From contig NZ_RQJW01000009.1 in NCBI RefSeq assembly GCF_004028635.1, forward strand, positions 62,001 to 126,000: 64,000 nt of DNA, in the 5' to 3' direction. The position numbers were made by a program, and so were the translations under genes. How positions within the stretch are numbered: position 1 is the first letter of the stretch; each line of letters starts with the position of its first letter. The stretch comes from Streptomyces cyaneus (lineage in GTDB: Bacteria > Actinomycetota > Actinomycetes > Streptomycetales > Streptomycetaceae). This document shows, piece by piece, positions 6,296 to 13,885 of this stretch. The notes under the pieces are model-generated. The model did not search any database. It saw nothing but the letters and a program-made list of their open reading frames with translations, and was not told the origin of the DNA.

Positions 6296-8986
6296 TCAGC
6301 TCTCCACGGGCTCCGTGGCGGCCGTGGCCTTACGCGTACGGCGCACCTTGGGCTTCACCTCGGCGACCTCCGCCGTGCCGTCGACGGCCTCCACGGTCGC
6401 CACGGCCTTACGGGTGCGGCGGCGCGGGGCGGCAGCCTCCGTGACCGTCGGCTCCTGCGTGGCCTGCGCCGGGATGTCGGCGGCCGGCGCGGCGGACGCC
6501 GCGGTCTTGCGGGTGCGGCGCACCTTGGGCTTGGCCTCGGTGGCCTCGGCCGTGTCGACGGCAGCCTCGGCGGCGACCGTTGCCTTACGGGTACGCCGCG
6601 GCTTGGCCTCGGCGGCCTCCGGCTCAGCGACGGTCGTGGCGCTCGCAGCGGTCGCAGCGGCCTTGCGAGTACGGCGCGGCTTCGCCTCCGTACCCTCGGC
6701 GACGTCCACAGCGGCTTCGGCCGCGACCGTCGCCTTGCGCGTACGGCGCGTCTTGGGCTTGGCCTCGGTGGCCTCGACCGTGTCGACGGCAGCCTCGGCG
6801 GCGGCGGACGCCGCAGTCTTGCGGGTGCGCCGTGCCTTGGGCTTGGCCTCGGCGGCCTCCGCCTCCTGGACCGTCTGGGCCGGGATGTCGGCGGCGGGGG
6901 CGGGGGCTTCGACGGTCGCCGCGGTCTTGCGGGTGCGGCGCGTCTTGGGCTTGGCCTCGGTGGCCTCTGCCGTGTCGACGGCGGTCTCGGCAGCGGCCGT
7001 TGCCTTACGGGTCCGGCGGCGCGGCTTGGCCTCCGTCGCCTCCGGCGTCTCCTGTGCGGCCTCGGTGGTGCCCTCGGCCGTGTCGACCACGGCTTCGGCG
7101 GCGGCCGTTGCCTTGCGGGTGCGGCGGCGCGGCTTCGCGGCGGGGGCCTCCTCGGGCGCCGCGACCTGGGGAGCCGCAGGGGCCGCAGGAGCCGTAACAG
7201 CCGTAGCGGGCTCGGACGTCTGCACCGCCTCCGCGATCTTCGCGGCCTCCGCCTCGGGCGCCGGCACGGCTTCCGCCGAAGTCGCCTTCGGCTCCGCCGA
7301 CTTGCGCGTCCGGCGGCGGCGCGGCTTCGCCGTGGCCTCCTCGGCGGTGTCCACGGACGGACCCTCAGCCGTGGCGACGGCAGCCTCTGCGGCCTCCGCG
7401 GGCTCGGGCGCCGAGGACGTGGCCGTCACGGCAGGGGTCGGCTCCGCCGATGCTCCGCCGCGCGTACGGCGACGGCGGCGCGGGGTGCGGGGCGCGGTCA
7501 CGGACTCCGCCGTGGTGGCCTCGACGGTCTCGTCCGTCGCCGCAGGACCGGCGACCGGCGCCGACGTCTCGTCCAGCGAGGCTCCGCCGCGCGTACGACG
7601 GCGACGACGCGGCGTACGTGCCGGGCGCTCGCGGTCCGGCGAGGACGAGCGGGACTCGTCCCGGCCGCCTCGGCCACCGCGACCGCGCGCACCGCGTCCG
7701 CCGGTCTCGCCGAGGTCCTCCAGCTCCTCCGCTCCGAGCCCGGCGCGCGTGCGCTCCGAGCGCGGCAGGACACCCTTGGTGCCGGCCGGGATGTTCAGTT
7801 CCTCGAAGAGGTGCGGGGACGTGGAGTACGTCTCCGGCGGGTCGTTGAAGTCGAGCTCCAGCGCCTTGTTGATCAGCTGCCAGCGCGGGATGTCGTCCCA
7901 GTCGACGAGCGTGATCGCGATGCCCTTCGCACCCGCGCGGCCGGTACGGCCGATGCGGTGCAGGTACGTCTTCTCCTCTTCGGGAGACTGGTAGTTGATG
8001 ACGTGGGTCACGCCCTCGACGTCGATGCCGCGCGCGGCGACGTCGGTGCAGACGAGGACGTCCACCTTGCCGTTGCGGAAGGCGCGCAGCGCCTGCTCGC
8101 GCGCGCCCTGGCCGAGGTCGCCGTGGACCGCGCCGGCGGCGAAGCCGCGCTGCTGGAGCTGGTCGGCGAGGTCGGCCGCGGTGCGCTTGGTACGGCAGAA
8201 GACCATGGCCAGTCCCCGGCCGTCGGCCTGCAGTATGCGCGCGACCATCTCCGGCTTGTCCATGTTGTGCGCGCGGTAGACGAACTGCGCGGTGTTCGCG
8301 ACCGTCGCGCCCTCGTCGTCCGGCGCGGTGGCGCGGATGTGGGTGGGCTGCGACATGTAGCGGCGCGCGAGGCCGATGACCGCGCCCGGCATGGTCGCCG
8401 AGAACAGCATGGTCTGGCGGCGGGCCGGCAGCATGTTGATGATCTTCTCGACGTCGGGCAGGAAGCCCAGGTCGAGCATCTCGTCGGCCTCGTCGAGGAC
8501 GAGCGCCTTGATGTGCTTGAGGTCGAGCTTCTTCTGGCCCGCGAGGTCCAGCAGTCGGCCCGGGGTGCCGACGATGACGTCGACACCCTTCTTGAGGGCC
8601 TCGACCTGGGGCTCGTAGGCCCGGCCGCCGTAGATGGCGAGGACGCGGACGTTGCGCACCTTGCCCGCGGTCAGCAGGTCGTTGGTGACCTGCGTGCACA
8701 GCTCGCGCGTGGGGACGACGACGAGGGCCTGCGGGGCGTCGGTGAGGGCCTCGGGCTTGGCGCGACCGGCCTCCACGTCGGCGGGGACGGTGACGCGCTC
8801 CAGGAGCGGGAGACCGAAGCCCAGCGTCTTGCCGGTGCCGGTCTTGGCCTGGCCGATGACGTCCGTGCCGGAGAGGGCGACGGGGAGGGTCATCTCCTGG
8901 ATGGGGAAGGGGTTGACGATGCCGACGGCCTCAAGGGCCTCGGCGGTCTCGGGAAGGATTCCGAGCTCTCGGAAAGTCGTAGTCAG
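6296..8986 (-). CDS. DEAD-box ATP-dependent RNA helicase with RTRK-repeat tail
   Basis: About 896 residues. The core (1-400) has all DEAD-box motifs: Q motif (NPFPIQ), Walker A AKTGTGKT (47-54), PTREL, VLDEADE, SAT, and HRIGRTGRAG. An RGG-type linker follows (RGARGRGGRGGRDE). The last ~430 residues are low complexity: RRRRRTRGG blocks, then 11 RTRK motifs spaced by Ala/Glu-rich stretches, likely RNA/DNA-binding. The ORF is open to 9289, but homologous N-termini (TTTFRELGIL) point to a CTG start at 8986 with GAGG upstream; the nearest ATG lies about 27 codons further up and gives an atypical leader. Likely roles are RNA unwinding, ribosome biogenesis and cold adaptation. Confidence 0.88.
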   Translation of the reverse strand: MTTTFRELGILPETAEALEAVGIVNPFPIQEMTLPVALSGTDVIGQAKTGTGKTLGFGLPLLERVTVPADVEAGRAKPEALTDAPQALVVVPTRELCTQVTNDLLTAGKVRNVRVLAIYGGRAYEPQVEALKKGVDVIVGTPGRLLDLAGQKKLDLKHIKALVLDEADEMLDLGFLPDVEKIINMLPARRQTMLFSATMPGAVIGLARRYMSQPTHIRATAPDDEGATVANTAQFVYRAHNMDKPEMVARILQADGRGLAMVFCRTKRTAADLADQLQQRGFAAGAVHGDLGQGAREQALRAFRNGKVDVLVCTDVAARGIDVEGVTHVINYQSPEEEKTYLHRIGRTGRAGAKGIAITLVDWDDIPRWQLINKALELDFNDPPETYSTSPHLFEELNIPAGTKGVLPRSERTRAGLGAEELEDLGETGGRGARGRGGRGGRDESRSSSPDRERPARTPRRRRRTRGGASLDETSAPVAGPAATDETVEATTAESVTAPRTPRRRRRTRGGASAEPTPAVTATSSAPEPAEAAEAAVATAEGPSVDTAEEATAKPRRRRTRKSAEPKATSAEAVPAPEAEAAKIAEAVQTSEPATAVTAPAAPAAPQVAAPEEAPAAKPRRRTRKATAAAEAVVDTAEGTTEAAQETPEATEAKPRRRTRKATAAAETAVDTAEATEAKPKTRRTRKTAATVEAPAPAADIPAQTVQEAEAAEAKPKARRTRKTAASAAAEAAVDTVEATEAKPKTRRTRKATVAAEAAVDVAEGTEAKPRRTRKAAATAASATTVAEPEAAEAKPRRTRKATVAAEAAVDTAEATEAKPKVRRTRKTAASAAPAADIPAQATQEPTVTEAAAPRRRTRKAVATVEAVDGTAEVAEVKPKVRRTRKATAATEPVES

Positions 8987-9375
8987 GGTGCTGCCTCTTC
9001 TGTGTACGCGGTGCGAGGCGAGCGCGGGGGTCTTTGACGGACCGTGCCGGGGGACGTCGGCTGCCATACGGTCGGGCCGTAAGGCACGGGACCACTGCCG
9101 ACGCTCTAGCGCTCGTACCGCTGAGGGTGTCCCTCCGGTCGTCGTACGCACAGTGCCGTACGGCCGGGGAGGGCTGTCGGGTCGGAGCCGATCGGGCCAC
9201 CGACCGGGCATCCTCATAACGTGCGGCCCGTCGAATACGTCAGAGTATTCAGCAGGCGCATTACCACCATACCCCGGAAACGCGCACATGCGATGGCCGA
9301 ATTGGTCACGTAGTCGGCGTCACACTCATTGACCAGGGCCTTCCCTGTCACGGTGAGCGGGCTATTGTGCGCTTC
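8987..9375. promoter_or_regulatory. Divergent promoter region, helicase / ferritin-like gene
   Basis: 389 bp without a gene. A long 5' leader for the helicase is likely. A GAATAC-N6-GTATTC palindrome sits at 9233-9250. A -10-like TATTGT at 9363-9368 lies 7 nt before the ATG at 9376, so that gene is probably leaderless. Confidence 0.5.
9233..9250. promoter_or_regulatory. Operator-like palindrome GAATAC-N6-GTATTC
   Basis: Perfect 6-bp arms with a 6-bp spacer in an otherwise GC-rich divergent region, next to an AT-rich stretch (CATTACCACCATA). Probably a binding site for a dimeric regulator of the helicase promoter; the regulator is unknown. Confidence 0.5.
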
Positions 9376-10131
9376 ATGACGACGCCTGACAACACCCCTG
9401 ACGCCTCTGACACCGCTGACTCCACTGTCGAACACACCGGGGTCGCCGCCCAGGACTGGGCGCAGGCCTCCGCCGATCCGCAGTACCGGGCCGCTGTCGT
9501 GGACCTGCTCGGCGCGCTGGCCTACGGGGAGCTGGCGGCGTTCGAGCGGCTGGCGGAGGACGCCAAGCTGGCGCCGACGCTGGCGGACAAGGCGGAGCTG
9601 GCGAAGATGGCGTCGGCGGAGTTCCACCACTACGAGAAGCTGCGGGACCGGCTCACCGAGATCGGGGCCGAGCCGACGGAGGCGATGGAGCCGTTCGTCG
9701 CCGCGCTGGACGGGTTCCACAAGCAGACGGCGCCTTCGGACTGGCTGGAGGGGCTCGTCAAGGCGTACGTCGGTGACTCGATCGCCAGTGACTTCTACCG
9801 GGAGGTCGCGGCTCGGCTCGACTCGGACTCGCGCGGTCTTGTGCTGGCCGTGCTGGACGACACCGGGCATGCGTCGTTCGCCGTCGAGAAGGTGCGGGCC
9901 GCGATCGATGCCGATCCGCGTGTGGGCGGGCGGTTGGCGTTGTGGGCGCGGCGGTTGATGGGGGAGGCGCTGTCGCAGTCGCAGCGGGTGGTTGCGGATC
10001 GGGATGCGCTGTCGACGATGCTCGTGGGTGGGGTCGCGGACGGGTTCGATCTCGCGGAGGTCGGGCGGATGTTTTCGCGGATTACTGAGGCGCACACCAA
10101 GCGGATGGCTGCGCTGGGGTTGGCCGCGTAG
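9376..10131 (+). CDS. Ferritin-like fold protein (MiaE-type family)
   Basis: 251 residues. After a Thr/Asp-rich N-terminus (1-25) the protein is all-helical, with Glu/His motifs typical of a di-iron four-helix bundle: GELAAFERLAEDA, then AEFHHYEKLRDRL, and later HASFAVEKVRAAI. NCBI-type annotation for such Streptomyces proteins is ferritin-like fold protein or tRNA-hydroxylase family; the actual reaction is unknown. An in-frame GTG lies 9 bases upstream, but ATG at 9376 sits 7 nt after TATTGT, fitting a leaderless start. Conserved as divergent partner of the helicase. Confidence 0.78.
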   Translation: MTTPDNTPDASDTADSTVEHTGVAAQDWAQASADPQYRAAVVDLLGALAYGELAAFERLAEDAKLAPTLADKAELAKMASAEFHHYEKLRDRLTEIGAEPTEAMEPFVAALDGFHKQTAPSDWLEGLVKAYVGDSIASDFYREVAARLDSDSRGLVLAVLDDTGHASFAVEKVRAAIDADPRVGGRLALWARRLMGEALSQSQRVVADRDALSTMLVGGVADGFDLAEVGRMFSRITEAHTKRMAALGLAA

Positions 10132-10135
10132 GGTT

Positions 10136-10480
10136 TTCGCCCCCGCCGCCCCTACCCGTCCCGTCCTCCAGGGGCTGCCGCCCCTTCGACCCCGCGTTCT
10201 GGGGGCCTGCGGCCCCCAGACCCCCGCTTCGGCCCTGAACGGGCCTCGTCCTCAAACGCCGGACGGGCTGAAATGCCTGGGCCGGCGTCGAGAGGTGAAG
10301 CCCCCTGCGGGTGGGTGGGGGATCGGGATGGCCGTGCTCGTCCTCGGACGCCGGACGGGTTGGATGATGCCGCCGCCGCGAGGCAGCGCGCCCTGCGGGT
10401 GGATGGGGGATCGGGATGGCGTGGGCTCGTTCTCGAGCGCCGGGCGGCTGGAAGGGCGGACCGGCGTTCAGGGAAGCTGC
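10136..10480. repeat. Dispersed repeat cluster 3' of the ferritin-like gene (inverted copy)
   Basis: 389-bp non-coding gap. 10136-10271 is a near-perfect reverse complement of 6103-6236. It continues with degenerate units (GGCGTCGAGAGGTGAAGC, then GGTGGGGGATCGGGATGG twice) that match the reverse complement of 5990-6060. Small ORFs here are repeat wording. Confidence 0.85.
10171..10219 (+). terminator. Hairpins in the inverted repeat copy
   Basis: GGGGC-TGCC-GCCCC (10171-10184) and CTGGGGGCC-TGC-GGCCCCCAG (10199-10219), 40-90 bp after the ferritin-like stop; the mirror of those at 6153-6202. Confidence 0.55.
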
Positions 10481-10520
10481 CCGGGGTGACGTCAGGGCTT
10501 TTGCGGCCGCTCCCCGGGGT

Positions 10521-10790
10521 CTATGCGGTCGCCGAGTGGCGGTGGAGTCTTCCCGCGGGGCGTACCAGCAGGGAGAGGGAGGCGGCGGAGAGTGCTGCCG
10601 CGCCGATGAGGATCAGGAAGAGGTTGCCGAAGCCCAGCGCGGTGTGCGTGATGAAGGCGCCGAAGAGGGCGCCGGCGACACCCGTCGGCAGGACCAGGGA
10701 GCGGGCGGGCAGGCGGTGCGGCAGGCGGTGGGCGGCAGCCCATGCCAGGGCCAGGCCGAGGATCGCGGAGCTGAGCGCTTCCAAGAGCAT
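10521..10790 (-). CDS. Small membrane protein
   Basis: 89 residues with about three hydrophobic segments: an N-terminal one (LLEALSSAILGLALAWAAA), a central one (VLPTGVAGALFGAFITH) and a third (FGNLFLILIGAAALSAASLS), then a short basic tail. ATG at 10790 has GGGAGGG 8 nt upstream. The longer ORF start at 10865 gives a non-membrane leader and is less likely. No function assigned. Confidence 0.7.
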   Translation of the reverse strand: MLLEALSSAILGLALAWAAAHRLPHRLPARSLVLPTGVAGALFGAFITHTALGFGNLFLILIGAAALSAASLSLLVRPAGRLHRHSATA

Positions 10791-10904
10791 GTTGGGGTCC
10801 CTCCCACATGGCCGGCCTGCTCGAAACGGTCGTAGCCCGTCATACCCCTGACCTGCGGAATGCAATCCTCCTCTGTGATCGACCTGTGCTCCATCCGTGG
10901 AGAG

Positions 10905-10951
10905 AAAAAGGGAGGGGCCCGGCGACCGATGGTTGTCGCCGGGCCCCTCCC
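10905..10951 (-). terminator. Intrinsic terminator of the DUF3107 gene
   Basis: Perfect 17-bp stem (10910-10926 with 10935-10951) and an 8-nt loop. On the minus strand it is followed at once by TTTTT, and it begins 26 bp after the DUF3107 stop. A textbook intrinsic terminator. Confidence 0.92.
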
Positions 10952-10976
10952 GTCACGCCTGTCCGGCGGCGCCTGC

Positions 10977-11204
10977 CTACAGCGCGCCGAAGCCCACCTT
11001 GCGCGGGGCCGGCTCACCGAGCTCCACGTACGCCAGGCGCTCGGCCGGGACCAGGACCTTACGGCCGTGCTCATCCACGAGGGTCAGCAGCTGTGACTTC
11101 CCGGCCAGCGCCTCGGACACGGCCCGCTCGACCTCCTCGGCACTCTGACCGCTCTCCAGAACGATCTCGCGGGGCGCGTGCTGCACGCCGATCTTGACCT
11201 CCAC
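10977..11204 (-). CDS. DUF3107 domain protein
   Basis: 75 residues, small and soluble, beginning VEVKIGVQHAPREIVLE and ending APRKVGFGAL. It matches the actinobacterial DUF3107 family in length and ends; function unknown. GTG at 11204 has GGAGGG 8 nt upstream. The TetR gene lies ahead on the same strand with a 150-bp gap, so it may be co-transcribed or separate. Confidence 0.85.
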   Translation of the reverse strand: MEVKIGVQHAPREIVLESGQSAEEVERAVSEALAGKSQLLTLVDEHGRKVLVPAERLAYVELGEPAPRKVGFGAL

Positions 11205-11355
11205 GGCTATGTCCCTCCGACGGTCAGTGAAGTGCGCGACCTTCCGCGCCGTACCCAGCACACATTAGCCCGGTGAGGGGACGTACACGCTCCGCCCGAG
11301 AACGCCAGGAGCGAACAGCGGACGGGAACAAACGCCCCGCACACGCGCGTGCGTG

Positions 11356-11997
11356 TCAGTGGTGCTCCGTGCCGTGCATCGGGAAGCCCGCGATGCCGCG
11401 CCACGCCAGGGACGTCAGCAGCTGCACCGCCTCGTCGCGCGGAACGCTGCGGTCGCTGTGCAGCCAGGAGCGGGCCACGACCTGGGCGAGGCCGCCGAGG
11501 CCGGAGGCGAGGAGCATCGACTCCGCGCGCGAGAGGCCGGTGTCCTCGGCGATGACGTCGCGGATCGCCTCGGCGCACTCGATCGTGACCTTGTCGACGC
11601 GCTCGCGCACGGCCGGTTCGTTCGTCAGGTCCGACTCGAAGACCAGGCGGAAGGCGCCGCCGTCGTCCTCGACGTACGCGAAGTAGGCGTCCATCGTCGC
11701 CCGTACGCGCTGCTTGTTGTCGGTCGTCGAAGCAAGCGCGTTCCGTACGGCCTGGATCAGGGACTCGCAGTGCTGGTCCAGCAGTGCGAGGTAGAGGTCG
11801 AGCTTGCCCGGGAAGTGCTGGTAGAGCACCGGCTTGCTGACGCCGGCGCGCTCGGCGATGTCGTCCATCGCGGCAGCGTGATAACCCTGCGCGACGAAGA
11901 CCTCCTGGGCAGCGCCCAGAAGCTGGTTCCGTCGGGCACGGCGCGGCAGGCGAGTGCCCCGCGGGCGTGCCGCCTCTGTCTGCTCGATGGCTGTCAC
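11356..11997 (-). CDS. TetR family transcriptional regulator
   Basis: 213 residues. The N-terminal helix-turn-helix spans about 25-70, with MDDIAERAGVSKPVLYQHF (44-62), the standard TetR recognition region. The ligand domain (80-213) is helical. GTG at 11997 follows GGGAGG; the frame stays open upstream to 12162, but that stretch looks non-coding. Targets unknown. The flanking genes (DUF3107, acidic protein) are not typical TetR targets, so autoregulation or remote targets are likely. Confidence 0.9.
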   Translation of the reverse strand: MTAIEQTEAARPRGTRLPRRARRNQLLGAAQEVFVAQGYHAAAMDDIAERAGVSKPVLYQHFPGKLDLYLALLDQHCESLIQAVRNALASTTDNKQRVRATMDAYFAYVEDDGGAFRLVFESDLTNEPAVRERVDKVTIECAEAIRDVIAEDTGLSRAESMLLASGLGGLAQVVARSWLHSDRSVPRDEAVQLLTSLAWRGIAGFPMHGTEHH

Positions 11998-12269
11998 GCC
12001 GCCTCCCAATGTCGTCCACATGCGGTGTGCGCCGCGCCGCCATCGTACTTTTCGGTAACCCTGCTGTGCGCGGTGCGAGCGCAGAATTTCACGGACCGGA
12101 CGGTGACGAAAGTCGTGCAGAAGGTTTGAAAACGGGCCGGAACGGGCAACAAATAGCCTCATTCCTGCTCAGTGGCGCTCTCTTCCGCGCTCCCTTCGGC
12201 GCTTTCTTCCGCTCTCTTTCGCGTCCGGCTGCGCCTTCGCCGACTGCTGCCACCAGTGGTGACCGGTGG

Positions 12270-12494
12270 TCACCGATAGTCGTCCTCGTCGATGGAGACG
12301 ACGCGTGCCTGTTCGGCCAGGTCGGCCTCGTTGGCCCGGTCCTTGTTCGCGCCGGTCATCGGGTCGTCGCGGTCCGGACGGACATCGGCGTGCTGCTCGG
12401 CCGCGTCGGCCGCGGGGGCCTCGACGTCGAACTCCTGGGCTTCCTCGGTGTCGTCGTTCACGAATGTCTCGGGGTCGGTGGGATCGACGGCCAT
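12270..12494 (-). CDS. Small acidic protein
   Basis: 74 residues, strongly acidic: it opens MAVDPTDPETFVNDDTEE and closes VVSIDEDDYR. Probably disordered. ATG at 12494 has AAGGGAG 8 nt upstream. A GGTGACC-GGT-GGTCACC inverted repeat (12258-12274) overlaps the stop codon and may end transcription. No function known. Confidence 0.65.
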   Translation of the reverse strand: MAVDPTDPETFVNDDTEEAQEFDVEAPAADAAEQHADVRPDRDDPMTGANKDRANEADLAEQARVVSIDEDDYR

Positions 12495-12764
12495 TGCGGG
12501 CTCCCTTCCTAGAACGTCCCCGTGGGGCACAACGTCCCTGGGTGAAGCAGGGGTCCATATGCGGGTGCCCTGCGTATGAGCCTAGGAGACACAGGTTCCG
12601 GACGCTATGCGATCTGCGGGGGATCTGTGGGCAATTCGGGCGGGCTTCGCGGGCGTCGGGCCTGGCCGGGTGGGGCCAGGGGGGACCGTATGGTTGCCAT
12701 GTACGTGTCGACTTGTGACGGCGAACACATGAACCACGGCGTGATCGTCTCGTAACATTGCCGC
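12495..12764. promoter_or_regulatory. Divergent promoter region, acidic protein / hydrolase
   Basis: 270 bp. AACGTCCC occurs twice 18 bp apart (12513 and 12531), near the acidic-protein start. On the other side TAACAT (12753-12758) lies 6 nt before the hydrolase ATG at 12765, a leaderless-type -10. Confidence 0.45.
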
Positions 12765-13877
12765 ATGTCTTCGACCGAACTCCCGTCCGCGCCGGCGACT
12801 GCCAATGTGCTGCCCAAGGTGGCGACCGTCAGGGTCGCGGAGGGGGAGCGGCTTCGATCGGTCGGGCTGCCGGGGATCACGCTGACGGTGCGTTCGAGGC
12901 CGCCCGCACGCGAGGGGCTGCCGCCCGCGCTGTACGTCCATGGACTCGGCGGTTCCTCGCAGAACTGGTCGACGCTGATGGAGCGGCTCGAGGGGCACGT
13001 CGACTGCGAGGCCGTCGACCTGCCGGGCTTCGGCGACTCGCCGCCGCCGGACGACGGCGACTACTCGATCACCGCGCACGCACGCGCGGTGATTCGTTAT
13101 CTCGACGCCTCCGGTCGCGGCCCCGTACACCTCTTCGGCAACTCGCTCGGCGGCGCGGTCACCACGCGCGTCGCGGCGGTCCGTCCCGATTTGGTCCGTA
13201 CGCTCACTCTTGTGTCGCCCGCGCTGCCTGAGATCCGCGTCCAGCGCACGGCTGTGCCCACGGCCCTGCTCGCCGTGCCCGGAGTGACCGGGCTCTTCGC
13301 CCGGCTCAGCAGGGGGTGGACGGCGGAGCAGCGAGTCCGTGGCGTGATGCATCTCTGTTACGGCGACCCCGAGCGCGTGACGCCGGAAGGATTCCGTAAC
13401 GCCGTCGAGGAGATGGAACGGCGGCTGCAACTGCCGTACTTCTGGGACGCGATGACGCGTTCCGCGCGCGGGCTGGTCAACGCCTACACGCTGGGCGGCC
13501 AGCACGCGCTGTGGCGCCAGGCCGAGCGGGTGCTGGCCCCTACGCTGCTCATCTACGGCGGCCGGGACCAGCTCGTGGGCTACCGCATGTGCCGGAGGGC
13601 CGCGCGCACCTTCCGCGACTCCCGCCTGCTGAGCCTGCCGGAGGCCGGGCACGTGGCGATGATGGAGTACCCGGAGGTGGTCGGTCGGGCGTTCCTTGAA
13701 CTTCTCGCGGAGGCAGGGGAGTCGGCGGCCGTCGCGAGCGGCGGGCGCGTCGCGGCCGGCGAGGCTGCGACCGGGGGCGGCGAGGCTGCGACCGCGGCTG
13801 TCGGCCGGGGCGCGGACGGCGCCGGGGGCAGGGCTGCCGCCGCCGGCGAGGCCGTGACCGAGAACGCGGGGAGCTGA
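12765..13877 (+). CDS. Alpha/beta hydrolase with Ala/Gly/Glu-rich tail
   Basis: 370 residues. Hydrolase domain (50-315): YVHGLGGSS oxyanion turn, nucleophile Ser127 in GNSLGG, Asp in GGRDQLV, His in AGHVAMM. The last ~50 residues are a low-complexity Ala/Gly/Glu tail. No signal peptide. ATG at 12765 lies 6 nt after TAACAT and has no RBS, so probably leaderless. The DUF3152 gene begins 8 bp after the stop, so the two form an operon. Substrate unknown. Confidence 0.86.
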   Translation: MSSTELPSAPATANVLPKVATVRVAEGERLRSVGLPGITLTVRSRPPAREGLPPALYVHGLGGSSQNWSTLMERLEGHVDCEAVDLPGFGDSPPPDDGDYSITAHARAVIRYLDASGRGPVHLFGNSLGGAVTTRVAAVRPDLVRTLTLVSPALPEIRVQRTAVPTALLAVPGVTGLFARLSRGWTAEQRVRGVMHLCYGDPERVTPEGFRNAVEEMERRLQLPYFWDAMTRSARGLVNAYTLGGQHALWRQAERVLAPTLLIYGGRDQLVGYRMCRRAARTFRDSRLLSLPEAGHVAMMEYPEVVGRAFLELLAEAGESAAVASGGRVAAGEAATGGGEAATAAVGRGADGAGGRAAAAGEAVTENAGS

Positions 13878-13885
13878 GGCGCGAC

